44,322 nucleotides of DNA from the NCBI GenBank assembly GCA_028825265.1, contig JAPKAM010000010.1, positions 1-44,322 on the forward strand, in the 5' to 3' direction. Origin of the DNA: Planctomycetota bacterium (GTDB lineage: Bacteria; Planctomycetota; UBA8108; UBA1146). A program made the translations under genes and the position numbers. Shown one piece after another: positions 27,912 through 36,331 of this stretch. Numbering within the stretch: the stretch's first letter is position 1; each line of letters begins with the position of its first letter. Under the pieces are notes generated by a model. The model was not told the origin of the DNA, searched no databases, and was given only the letters and a program-made list of their open reading frames with translations.

Positions 27912-29720
27912 TCAGAAGTTGTACTCCAGTTGTAAGGATGTGAACCAGGCGTGGTCTGCCGAGTTCGCAAATGCGGATCCGGGAATGAAGTATCCGATCT
28001 CGAAATCGAGATCGTAATCGTCCCAAAGCTCAGCCAATCCGAGGACCAGATCCAGCTCACTCCCCAGTTGCCGATGCAGGCCATCCGGTACGGCCCGAAG
28101 TCGTGAGTTTCGGATCTCTGTGGAAGCCTCTACCTGATTGTAACTGTGGAAGATCAGATCAATCGAGGAGTTCGAGTCGGGGAGCAGTCCTGCCCCGAAA
28201 GTCAATACTGAGAGGTTGGACAGTTCGGGCCTCATCAGGACTCCGAGATAGCGATAGGAAGCCACTCCGAAATATCTCAGGTTGTTATCCTGGTAGCCGG
28301 TCTGGCGGAAATTTTGATCGGTCCCATCGGTCGCATCGTCGTCTCCCGAGCCCCACGCCCAGCCTCCGTAAAGGTAAGGTTTCATGGGAAGCGCGTCGAA
28401 CTGGCGAGCGATGGACGCATCGATGCCGAAGGCCGAAATCTTGTCGTATCCACTGACGCCGTTGACATAGGCACCATCGATCCACCAGCGAAGATCACCC
28501 CCCATCTCGCGGCCATGAGACTGAATCCCGATGAAGAAAGGCGACTCGTTGAGGGGGGAAAGGGGATCGGAATCGTTGATCCCTTGCCGATCCTGGACGA
28601 TGTCGATGATGTAGATGGATGCATGGGTTCGGCTTTCAGGGCGCCAAGTCCCGATCAGCATCCGATTCTGACGGTCGACCACCTCGGGGGGGGGGGAGCC
28701 CAGCAACGTCGACCACGATGCCTCGATGGAGTAGGGGCCTTCCTCCCATTCGAAGCGAATGCCGTCGAGAGATGTGTCGTAAAACCATTCTCTGCCCTCG
28801 TCAAAATCCATTCTCCCCAGCTGAACAGAGATCGGATTCCCCTGGAAAATGTCTTGTTGAAAGAAGTACGCCTCCTCGACGGCGAATTCTTGGTCAGGCG
28901 CAACATCGAAAGCATCTTCTTCGATTCTGTCGGTCGATTTCCAGCGGCCCTTGGCAAAGAGAAACCTCTGTCGATCCTGGTTCCAGGTCGCCTCGATACT
29001 GGCACTCCACTTGTGGTCGGTGCGGTCTCCAGCCACCAGTTCGTCCAGATCATGATCGGTTCTCGTCTCCATCGAGTACTTGATCCGTCCCCCGAGGGTG
29101 AGACGTCCATCGAGCCACTCCATCGAGCCGGTCGGACGTTCATCATCCCACTGGATCCTTCTCTGAGCTGATTTCTTGAAGATGCCTCCGGGGATCACTG
29201 TGGCGGGACCGACCCGACAGCGGATTCCATGAATCACCAGCACGGCGACTCCGTCTTCTCCTCGTTCCTCGCCCTCGACATACCCCTCCAGTTCGAGAAG
29301 GCCGATTTTCTTGGCTTCCGGGGAGGTATGAACCTCGATCTCGATAGCCTTGAATGTCAAAGGAGCCGAGAACTCCCCTTCCACTTCGACTCTCCAGCCC
29401 GGCTGGAGATCCTCCAATTTGTGGGATTTGGAGTCGTCCTCGGAATCATCAAAATCGGATTTCTCATCGATCAGAATGGTGTAGGGACCCACAATGAAGG
29501 TTCCCGCTTCTATCTGAATCGAATCGATGAATCCTTTGATCTCGAGGAAATCATCTTTCTCTTCCTGGACCAGTTTCACCGCTTCGAGATATTGACCATC
29601 CCAGCGACCGTCGATCTCCACACGAGTTCCAACAGGGAAATCACCGGCTTTCGTTTGCTGCGAGTGACCGATGGTTGCGAAGCACATGAATGCCAGAAAA
29701 ACGGCGAGTCTTGCGATCAT
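27912..29720 (-). CDS. Outer-membrane beta-barrel (alginate-export-like) with N-terminal DUF5666-like domains
   Basis: This is a predicted outer-membrane protein of 602 residues. The signal peptide is MIARLAVFLAFMCFATIGHSQQ. Residues about 25-190 contain two or three small OB-like repeats of the DUF5666 kind (PVGTRVEIDGRW, LEIKGFIDSI, GWRVEVEGEF, LLELEGYVEG). Residues about 205-602 are amphipathic strands rich in Trp/Tyr/Gly and Asp turns, with segments resembling alginate-export porins (RFLFAKGRW, AYFFQQDIF, VQLGRMDF) and a terminal SLQLEYNF typical of barrel assembly signals. The ATG at 29720 overlaps the previous stop as ATGA, preferred over 29738. A run of 11 C on the coding strand falls near codons 341-345 (28686-28696). 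It probably forms the outer-membrane outlet of this operon; the cargo is not known. Confidence 0.85.
   Translation of the reverse strand: MIARLAVFLAFMCFATIGHSQQTKAGDFPVGTRVEIDGRWDGQYLEAVKLVQEEKDDFLEIKGFIDSIQIEAGTFIVGPYTILIDEKSDFDDSEDDSKSHKLEDLQPGWRVEVEGEFSAPLTFKAIEIEVHTSPEAKKIGLLELEGYVEGEERGEDGVAVLVIHGIRCRVGPATVIPGGIFKKSAQRRIQWDDERPTGSMEWLDGRLTLGGRIKYSMETRTDHDLDELVAGDRTDHKWSASIEATWNQDRQRFLFAKGRWKSTDRIEEDAFDVAPDQEFAVEEAYFFQQDIFQGNPISVQLGRMDFDEGREWFYDTSLDGIRFEWEEGPYSIEASWSTLLGSPPPEVVDRQNRMLIGTWRPESRTHASIYIIDIVQDRQGINDSDPLSPLNESPFFIGIQSHGREMGGDLRWWIDGAYVNGVSGYDKISAFGIDASIARQFDALPMKPYLYGGWAWGSGDDDATDGTDQNFRQTGYQDNNLRYFGVASYRYLGVLMRPELSNLSVLTFGAGLLPDSNSSIDLIFHSYNQVEASTEIRNSRLRAVPDGLHRQLGSELDLVLGLAELWDDYDLDFEIGYFIPGSAFANSADHAWFTSLQLEYNF
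28686..28696 (-). repeat. Homopolymer C11 tract inside the outer-membrane barrel gene
   Basis: The + strand shows 11 consecutive G, so the coding strand has 11 C, read as the end of a Ser codon plus three Pro codons. Other G or C runs I noticed in the window reach only seven or eight. A gain or loss of one base would frameshift the protein inside its barrel. It is either a slippage-prone contingency site or a place where sequencing errors are likely; in this sequence the frame is intact. Confidence 0.8.
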
Positions 29721-30805
29721 TCGAACAACCCTTCCCATTCACCACGATCTTCCAGAAGAGCGTTCAAACTGATCAGGAGGTTGTGGATGAATCCATCGAA
29801 ACGAGCTCTCCTGCAGTAGATCAGGGCCAATCTACACATCGTGGCCGCGGTCCACGCCTTCAGATGAACTCCAGGTACGTTTCGTTCCCGAGCATCTGCA
29901 GCGAGTGTCGAAGCGACTTTTTGCCATGGAACCGGCATCCCTTGCAACGCCCGAAGCCGACAGTGGGCAATTATGTTTCCCGGATCTAGGGCGGGGTCAG
30001 ATCTGGCGAGGAGATCGAGGTCGATGAGAGAGTTGACTCTGGTGGAGGTGATCACTTGCTTGTCGTGCAAGTCACGGTGAGAAAGAGTGAGTTCCACATC
30101 CGCTAGATCCTGAAGCCCTTGAATGGTTCGTTCCACCAACTCCTTCGCCTTTGGATGAGGGGTCTTGAGGATCCGGTGGAAAACCTCACTTCGTGTCCGA
30201 AGGATGGAGATCTCGTCATCTACCGTATGTTCGGGCAGGTTTTCGGAAGCGGTTGAATGGGCAAGCCAGGAGATCACATCTTGGAGTGCTTCCAGGTGTT
30301 GGGGTAGCCAGATGCCGTTTCCCCATTGCTGGTGAAGACTGGATCCCACCTGCGATTCGATGACGAGAACCTTCTCTTGTGGATTCCAGTCCAGGACGGT
30401 TGGAGTTTGTAACGGGAGGAGTGGAGATTGGTCCGCCAGATGTTCCCAACGTTCGATGGTTTGACGATCCTTGCGGAATATTTTCGCATAAGAACTGACA
30501 TGTTTGTGTTGGAGCTTGAAAATGGCTCGACTACCCACTCGCCAGGCGAGCAACTGAACCGTGTATCCAGCAGAGATCCACCTTGCACAGGCCGTGGCCA
30601 TCGCGGGTAGTCTTTTGTCCTGCATCGCATTCAGCGCTTCTAATGTGCCCTCTTCATCCAGGTGATGCCAGTTCACCGCTGGATCCGATTTCATTCCAGA
30701 GAGGCAGTACCAACCTCCACCCCTCGCTTCTTCGACTCTCAGCCATTGCTTGTTGGATGCGAGAGCACTGGAGATCGGCGCGATCAATTTACCAGTCCAA
30801 CTCAT
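29717..30805 (-). CDS. APH-fold phosphotransferase (second of a tandem pair)
   Basis: This is a small-molecule kinase-like protein of 362 residues with the aminoglycoside phosphotransferase/choline-kinase fold. The catalytic loop is LSHRDLHDKQV near residue 242, and the metal-binding DLDLLARSDPALD follows near 262. The N-lobe has a plausible ATP-binding lysine region (RAIFKLQHKH). Members of this fold phosphorylate sugars, amino alcohols or lipids; antibiotic resistance is unlikely here given the operon of glycosyltransferases and an exporter. The start ATG 30805 overlaps the previous gene as ATGA, chosen over the frame's earlier ATG at 30835. It is clearly diverged from its upstream neighbour, so the two probably act on different substrates. 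The substrate is unknown. Confidence 0.82.
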   Translation of the reverse strand: MSWTGKLIAPISSALASNKQWLRVEEARGGGWYCLSGMKSDPAVNWHHLDEEGTLEALNAMQDKRLPAMATACARWISAGYTVQLLAWRVGSRAIFKLQHKHVSSYAKIFRKDRQTIERWEHLADQSPLLPLQTPTVLDWNPQEKVLVIESQVGSSLHQQWGNGIWLPQHLEALQDVISWLAHSTASENLPEHTVDDEISILRTRSEVFHRILKTPHPKAKELVERTIQGLQDLADVELTLSHRDLHDKQVITSTRVNSLIDLDLLARSDPALDPGNIIAHCRLRALQGMPVPWQKVASTLAADARERNVPGVHLKAWTAATMCRLALIYCRRARFDGFIHNLLISLNALLEDRGEWEGLFE

Positions 30806-32124
30806 AGTTCCGCTCCTGTCAGGCAGTCGTGGCATTCATCCAGCGACGAGTTGAGTTTCTCTTTCCAGGAAGAGTCCATCTTGCGTAACGGTTCAGACGC
30901 TCGTCGAAGGATCGCCAAAGCTCTGCCGACTCTCAAGATTTCGGGCGTCAATTTTACGGGGCATTCTGATCGATAGCCTTCCAGGAAAGAACTCGACTGT
31001 TCGGAGGTGACGCCCCTCAGGCGCAGGTCCTCGAGCATCGACCCGATGTCGAGACTGGCGTATCCTCGACCGGCTCTGTCGAAATCAAGCAACACCGGTT
31101 GGACCCCCTCGATCAGAAACTGATCGAGATGTAAATCTCCGTGAAGCAGGCAGGATGGCAAGACGCAAAGGCTCGGAATTAGTTTGATCAATCCCTGGCA
31201 GATCTTTTGGATCTGGCTCGAGGATTCCGGGAGTAACCGCTGCAGGTCTTTGGCAATGACGAGCACCTCGTCACTGATTAACTGTGGAGGTATGTGGGAA
31301 GGTAATTCGAGGGGATTCGAGTGGAACTCTGCGATGGCGGATCCAAGGCTCTTGAGCTGGGCAGTGAGCAGACTTCCCGTCAGGTCGACCGGGCTTCCTC
31401 CGTTCCATTCATGAGCAAAGAGGCACATATTGGAAGCGGAGCCGAGGAAGGAAGGAGTCTTGAAATTCTTGCACTGTGCGGTCGCCTCGGAGATCTGCTT
31501 CGCTTGTTTGATGGAGAGGTGTGCTGTGCTCTTCTTTTCGACCTTGAGGTGGAGTTTTACCCGAATCTTTTGATCCTGCTCGAGGTGGCGAAATTTCAAT
31601 TTCGCCCGCAGTACAGCTCTGCGGCCCGGCTTGTAGGCGAGGAGATGAAACTTGGTCAGGCTGCGCTGAAGTCGCCACTGATCAGGAGATAAACCCTTCA
31701 CCAGTTCGAGCGCGAGCCGTCGAAAACGATCGGGTTCATAGATGCGTCTCAACTCTGGAATCTCTGGATCGTTGGGGAAAGGGAGTCCCACGACTCCGGA
31801 AGATTCATCGAAGAAGGTCATCAACCCATCCGGGGAGGGAAGGGGTCTTCGAGTTTTTTCCTTGTTGTAGACCGTCTGCGCTCGCTCTCGATCGTCATAG
31901 ATCTGTAGTAAGATGCCCTGCGGAGGCCTATCGGCCGTTTCTCGCTGCTCTCCGATCAGAAAGACTCTGCAAGCGTTTGGCTTCAGGCGAAGGTACTGGA
32001 TCGACAGGCGAGGATTTTCCAGCGGAAAAACCAGCCCTTTCGCAGCGAGACGTTGCCACAGATCTCCAGAGACCAGATCGGAAAATCCAGCGGGAGCATC
32101 GGGTGGTAGAGGGAATTCGTTCAA
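30802..32124 (-). CDS. APH-fold phosphotransferase (first of a tandem pair)
   Basis: This is a 440-residue protein with an aminoglycoside/choline-kinase-like C-terminal half. The catalytic loop is LLHGDLHLDQFLI near residue 328 and the metal-binding motif LLDFDRAGRGYASLDIGSM near 348. The N-terminal portion (about 1-180) is longer than in typical APH enzymes and contains RLKPNACRVF and YKPGRRAVLRAKL, probably the nucleotide-binding lobe. The gene starts with TTG at 32124, overlapping the ABC transporter stop as TTGA. No ATG or GTG start fits better. It sits between the exporter and a second kinase in the same operon, suggesting phosphorylation of a glycan or lipid precursor. That role is an inference. 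Confidence 0.82.
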   Translation of the reverse strand: MNEFPLPPDAPAGFSDLVSGDLWQRLAAKGLVFPLENPRLSIQYLRLKPNACRVFLIGEQRETADRPPQGILLQIYDDRERAQTVYNKEKTRRPLPSPDGLMTFFDESSGVVGLPFPNDPEIPELRRIYEPDRFRRLALELVKGLSPDQWRLQRSLTKFHLLAYKPGRRAVLRAKLKFRHLEQDQKIRVKLHLKVEKKSTAHLSIKQAKQISEATAQCKNFKTPSFLGSASNMCLFAHEWNGGSPVDLTGSLLTAQLKSLGSAIAEFHSNPLELPSHIPPQLISDEVLVIAKDLQRLLPESSSQIQKICQGLIKLIPSLCVLPSCLLHGDLHLDQFLIEGVQPVLLDFDRAGRGYASLDIGSMLEDLRLRGVTSEQSSSFLEGYRSECPVKLTPEILRVGRALAILRRASEPLRKMDSSWKEKLNSSLDECHDCLTGAEL

Positions 32125-33914
32125 CTTTCTCCTCCTTCATGACCTTGCGAGGTTTGCTCGGAGATGTGTCCGGCTTCCAGGCGGATACAGCGATCGAATG
32201 AAGCCGCCAGGCCTTCATCGTGTGTGATCAGGATCATGGTTTTCCCCTGAAGGAACTTCGGCAGTAGTGTTCTCAGTTGGACGCTGGTCTGTGGATCGAT
32301 GCCGGTGGTCGGTTCATCCAGAATGACGATGGGAGTGTTGCGTAGCATCGCACAGGCGAGTGCAAGCCTTCTTCTCTCTCCTCCGGAGAGATCGCTACCT
32401 CCTTCAGCCAGTTCTCGATCGAGTTGTTCAGGATGGTCGAGCAGGAACTGGCAACCCGTTTCAGAAAGCGCAGCGATGATCTGTTCATCTGAGGCTTCTG
32501 GGCTATGAAAGAGCAGGTTGTTTCGCACCGATCCAGACAGGATCAAACTGTCCTGTAAGACCACCGAGATCTGATCCCTGATACTGCGAATCGTCCAGTT
32601 CTTGATGGGCTGATCGTCGATAAGGATTTGACCTGCATCCGGTTCGTACAATCTCAACAGCATGTTGCAGAGGGTGCTCTTCCCTGCACCGTTGTGCCCG
32701 ACGATGACGATGTGCTGTCCCGCCTCTATGGTGAGATTGATTCCGTTGAGTGCAGGGAGAATAGTTTCTTCTGCTGGAGCACTCTTCTGGTAATCGAAGT
32801 GCAAGTCCTGGAACTCGATCTTTCCCGTGAAGGGAGGGGCGGAAACCGCACCGGGTAAGTCCTTCTCTTCTGGTTCGAGTTCTAATACCTCTGCGATTCG
32901 TTCGGCACAGGCCGCCGCCTTGCCGATCTTTGCCGCCAGTCGCGAAACTTTCCTCAGTGGTTTTTGGAGAGAACGGACATACGAGATGAACACCAGCAAG
33001 TATCCCGGGGTCATGCCGGCTTCTTGATGGACACGCCAAGCTCCTGCCAGTAGCACGACGGACAGTCCTCCGGCGAAGATCAATTCAGTCCAGCGTGACA
33101 AGGAAGCCTGCAATCGAGTGCCGCGCACACCCTGGCGCAGCGAGGATCGGTTCATTCGAGCGAAGCGTCGGGTCATCTCGTCTTCTCGGCCCAGCGATTT
33201 GACCAGTTGAAGGGATGTCAGTCCCTCTCCAGTGGTGAAGGCGATTTCGCCTTCGAACTCTCGTTGTTTCTTGGCCACTTTTGTAATCTTGCGGCTGAAA
33301 AACCGAGACAAGATCGACACTGCGATCAGGACCAGCAGGGAGATGGCAGCCAGTTCTGGATCGATGAGAAACATCATCGTCAGGGTGGCCATCGCCTGGA
33401 CTACCCGTCCAGAAATATCGACCAACTCAGTGGAAAGCACATCGCGCAGCATCGGAACATCACCGGTAATTCTGACCAGCAGATCTCCCAGCTTTTGATC
33501 TCTATGAAATCGCAACGAGAGGTGAAGCAGTTGCGAATAGAATCGTTTCCGTAACTTCATCACCATCCGTTGGCCAGCCATGGCGCTGGTGACGGTTCTG
33601 AAATATCCGAAGATCCCCTGGCCGATGGCAATCAAGAGCACGACCGCACTGATCACACCCAGGAATGACAGCGGAGCTTGCTGGGGCCAACCCGGAGGCA
33701 CAAACATCAGGGTTGATCCTTCTTGTGGCATCAGTAACCCATCGAAAACATAACGAACTGGCCAAGGAGCAACCAGTGCGAACGCAATTTCGACCAGCAG
33801 CGAGCCTCCTGAGAGGGCCAGCAAGGAGGACTGTTCACGGATCAAATCACCGTGTCTACCGGTGATAATCCTCCAATCTTGCATGCCTTTTTTCAGAGCG
33901 GTTTCCGGCTTCAC
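32121..33914 (-). CDS. ABC exporter, fused permease and ATPase (MsbA-like)
   Basis: This is a half-size ABC exporter of 597 residues working as a homodimer in the inner membrane. Hydrophobic segments of the type-IV exporter permease occupy about 30-310 (for example LSFLGVISAVVLLIAIGQGIFGYF). The nucleotide-binding domain follows: Walker A GHNGAGKST (about 405), the Q-loop SVVLQDSLILSGSV, the signature LSGGERRR (about 508), Walker B IVILDEPTTGID (about 527) and the H-loop ILITHDEG. All are intact. I place the start at GTG 33914, which overlaps the upstream glycosyltransferase stop as GTGA; the ATG at 33983 would overlap that gene by 73 bases. Flanking glycosyltransferases and phosphotransferases suggest a glycolipid or oligosaccharide-lipid substrate, but peptide or drug export cannot be excluded. 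Confidence 0.93.
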   Translation of the reverse strand: MKPETALKKGMQDWRIITGRHGDLIREQSSLLALSGGSLLVEIAFALVAPWPVRYVFDGLLMPQEGSTLMFVPPGWPQQAPLSFLGVISAVVLLIAIGQGIFGYFRTVTSAMAGQRMVMKLRKRFYSQLLHLSLRFHRDQKLGDLLVRITGDVPMLRDVLSTELVDISGRVVQAMATLTMMFLIDPELAAISLLVLIAVSILSRFFSRKITKVAKKQREFEGEIAFTTGEGLTSLQLVKSLGREDEMTRRFARMNRSSLRQGVRGTRLQASLSRWTELIFAGGLSVVLLAGAWRVHQEAGMTPGYLLVFISYVRSLQKPLRKVSRLAAKIGKAAACAERIAEVLELEPEEKDLPGAVSAPPFTGKIEFQDLHFDYQKSAPAEETILPALNGINLTIEAGQHIVIVGHNGAGKSTLCNMLLRLYEPDAGQILIDDQPIKNWTIRSIRDQISVVLQDSLILSGSVRNNLLFHSPEASDEQIIAALSETGCQFLLDHPEQLDRELAEGGSDLSGGERRRLALACAMLRNTPIVILDEPTTGIDPQTSVQLRTLLPKFLQGKTMILITHDEGLAASFDRCIRLEAGHISEQTSQGHEGGES

Positions 33915-35062
33915 GAAAAGTTCTCCAGTTCTGTCAGGATCTGGCGAGCCCTGATCTTCCAGGTGGCATTTTCCAGGACCCATTGCCTGGATTGTTGGCC
34001 GACCTTCTGAGCGATCTCTGGATGATCGAGGAAGTGCTGAATACTGATCGCCATCTGCTTGTTGTCGTCGATTGGAATCAGAGTGCCGCGATCATCAGCC
34101 AGAAGGTCTTGGATCTGACCCACTGCGGATGCCACAACCGGCAATCCGCAGCAGAAGTATTCGAAGATCTTCAGTGGGGAGAACCAGAAATCTTCTAGTT
34201 TGGGGTAGGGGGCGACGGCTACATCACAACTGGCGAGCCAGTTATTCACTTCACTATGCGGCAATTTCCCCGGGGCATGAATCCGATCTTCCAGTCCCGC
34301 TTCTTTTGCTAGGTCGAGAAAATTGACACGCTCGGGGCCGTCACCGATACAAACCAGATGAGCCGACGAGTTCAGGTCTTCGACTAGGTACCGAAATGTT
34401 TCCAGTAATTGTGTGGTCCCATGCCAAGGCCTGAAAGTACTGGTGAATCCGATCAACTTGGTTTCTGGACCTGGCAATCGACTCGGCCGTTTCTCTACAT
34501 CCGGATGGAATAGTTGCTCGTCTACACCGTTGGGAACCACCATGACCCCCGCAGAGTGAAGTCTCTCGGAGATGACCCATTGTTTGATTTCCTCGGAAAC
34601 GCAGACGACGATATCGGCTTCTCTCATGAGCAGCCGGGAGATTCCGTCCGCCAGCGATTCGTTGGCCATCTGTCGGAATCTCTTGGTTTCCAGAGGTAGT
34701 GGACTGTTGACCTCCAGGACGAATGGGATACCCAGTTGTCGAGCCAGAAAAACTCCCCCTGGATGCCACAAGCTGTATCGCTCGTAGATGAAATCTGGTT
34801 TTTCATCGATCGTATCGACTCGGGCCAGGAACAGGCGATTCTCACGATCTTCGAGGGATTTGTGCTTCCTCCGAGGAGGCACGATGATGGGGTGGATTGG
34901 GGTCCCATCGAGATCAGCACACTCACCGCGAACGGTGTGAATGTCACCCACCAGGCCAAGCCGATGGAATGCCCGGCAGAGAGAGGCCACATGAACCGAG
35001 GCGCCCTTCCTTCCTGGAAGCGGAATACCCGGATCGGCGCATATGTAGCAGAAGCGTTTCAT
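33911..35062 (-). CDS. Glycosyltransferase family 4 (second)
   Basis: This is a retaining GT-B glycosyltransferase of 383 residues, probably cytoplasmic or peripheral at the inner membrane. The N-terminal Rossmann domain begins with a glycine-rich acceptor loop (PLPGRKGASVHV, about 13-24). The C-terminal domain shows GFTSTFRPWHGTTQLLETF, VCIGDGPER and the nucleotide-sugar-binding stretch PLKIFEYFCCGLPVVASAVG, with the Glu of the EX7E motif. The end of this gene overlaps the ABC transporter start by four bases, and it begins nine bases after the previous glycosyltransferase. Donor and acceptor sugars cannot be told from sequence. Confidence 0.9.
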   Translation of the reverse strand: MKRFCYICADPGIPLPGRKGASVHVASLCRAFHRLGLVGDIHTVRGECADLDGTPIHPIIVPPRRKHKSLEDRENRLFLARVDTIDEKPDFIYERYSLWHPGGVFLARQLGIPFVLEVNSPLPLETKRFRQMANESLADGISRLLMREADIVVCVSEEIKQWVISERLHSAGVMVVPNGVDEQLFHPDVEKRPSRLPGPETKLIGFTSTFRPWHGTTQLLETFRYLVEDLNSSAHLVCIGDGPERVNFLDLAKEAGLEDRIHAPGKLPHSEVNNWLASCDVAVAPYPKLEDFWFSPLKIFEYFCCGLPVVASAVGQIQDLLADDRGTLIPIDDNKQMAISIQHFLDHPEIAQKVGQQSRQWVLENATWKIRARQILTELENFS

Positions 35063-35071
35063 CGAGCTGGC

Positions 35072-36331
35072 CTAGGAATTCTCTGACAGACTGGTTTCGA
35101 AGTAATTTCGAAGAGTCGAGACATTGGTGGACAGATCGAACAACTTCTGTGCTCGTTTCCTCGCCGTGCCCTTGACCAGTTCACCTTTTTTGATCTTGGC
35201 GGTGATTCGTTCGATGGCATCTGCGAGTGCCTTAGGATTGGCGGGTTCAACTAGCAATCCGGCATCCTCGCCGACAATTTCAGGGCACCCGGTGAGAGTT
35301 GTGGTCACGATGGGCAAATCAAGCCCCAGTGCTTCCAGTAGCACGGTGGGAAGTGCATCCATGTTCCCGTCATCATCCGGGACGCACGCCAGCACCATCA
35401 CGGATGATTCTGCGCAACGTTTTCTGACCTCTTCAATCGACAGTCCGCCGGTGAAATGGACGTATTCGTCCAATTGCAAGCGGTGGCTCATCTCCCGTAG
35501 TTTGGCTTCTTCTTCCCCATCTCCGACGATGGTGGTCTTGAACTTGAAGCCCTTGTTCCGCAGGATTGCCAGCGCCTCGAGCAGATGATCGAATCCTTTC
35601 TTGGGGACCAACCTTCCGATACTGATCAGGTGAATCGGATCGGTTTGTGGTTCTCGGATGGATGGCTCGAAGAAGTTGAGATCGATGCCGTTGTAGAGCC
35701 GGATGATCTTATCTGGGTCGACATCGGGTGTGTTTTCAATGATGTAGTTCCGATTGAAGTCGCTCACTGTGATGGCAAAGGCGGAGAGGTCGACGAGTTC
35801 CTTGAACAGTCGCCTGTCCACCGTCTCCCGGAAGATATCCTTGGCGTGGCATGTGAAGGAGAATGGAATCTGGTAGAGCAAATTTACCAGTGCAGCCATG
35901 CGGGTCGAGATGGTCGCGAAATGAGCATGGAAGTGTTGCACTCCCAGTGCCCTGGCCTGTGCTCCGATCAGAAGTGCTCTGAGGAGCATGTCGAGATCCT
36001 TGGGGAATCGGTTCCTACGGATGAACTCGACCGCGCTCTCCCATTGTTCCATCGGCGGAACCAGGCCTGGTTCGATCTTCCAGATCTTTGACCAGAGCGA
36101 TTCAGGCTTTTCGCGGGGCACACACCTCACCGCCAGTTTGAGTTGGCTCAGATTCCCATGGAATCGACCGTCCCCGGGATGCATCAAACTGAACACATCG
36201 ACCTTGACACCCTGGCGTTCCATCTCGAGGACTTCATTGAGAATGAAGGTTTCTGAAAGCCGAGGAAACATTTTCAGGAGGTATGCAACGTGAATACGTG
36301 AATCAGGCTCCGATGAGATCTGATTTGCCAT
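35072..36331 (-). CDS. Glycosyltransferase family 4 (first)
   Basis: This is a GT-B fold glycosyltransferase of 419 residues. Its N-terminus has VAYLLKMFPRLSETFILNEVLEMERQG, a segment common in exopolysaccharide GT4 enzymes. The middle carries FHAHFATIST and HAKDIF, and the C-terminal domain shows ISIGRLVPKKGFDHLLEAL, IVGDGEEE and PTVLLEALGLDLPIVTT, with the catalytic-region glutamates. The frame is open to 36421, but I prefer ATG 36331, which gives MANQISSEPDSRIHVAYLL. It overlaps the end of the upstream gene by 29 bases, longer than the other junctions here, so the start is less certain. It acts with the two other glycosyltransferases of the operon. Confidence 0.88.
   Translation of the reverse strand: MANQISSEPDSRIHVAYLLKMFPRLSETFILNEVLEMERQGVKVDVFSLMHPGDGRFHGNLSQLKLAVRCVPREKPESLWSKIWKIEPGLVPPMEQWESAVEFIRRNRFPKDLDMLLRALLIGAQARALGVQHFHAHFATISTRMAALVNLLYQIPFSFTCHAKDIFRETVDRRLFKELVDLSAFAITVSDFNRNYIIENTPDVDPDKIIRLYNGIDLNFFEPSIREPQTDPIHLISIGRLVPKKGFDHLLEALAILRNKGFKFKTTIVGDGEEEAKLREMSHRLQLDEYVHFTGGLSIEEVRKRCAESSVMVLACVPDDDGNMDALPTVLLEALGLDLPIVTTTLTGCPEIVGEDAGLLVEPANPKALADAIERITAKIKKGELVKGTARKRAQKLFDLSTNVSTLRNYFETSLSENS

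Noticed and set aside
29717-32124. Antibiotic resistance by aminoglycoside phosphotransferases
   Set aside because: Only the general kinase fold motifs match; the operon context is envelope glycan synthesis and export, and the sequences are far from known resistance enzymes.
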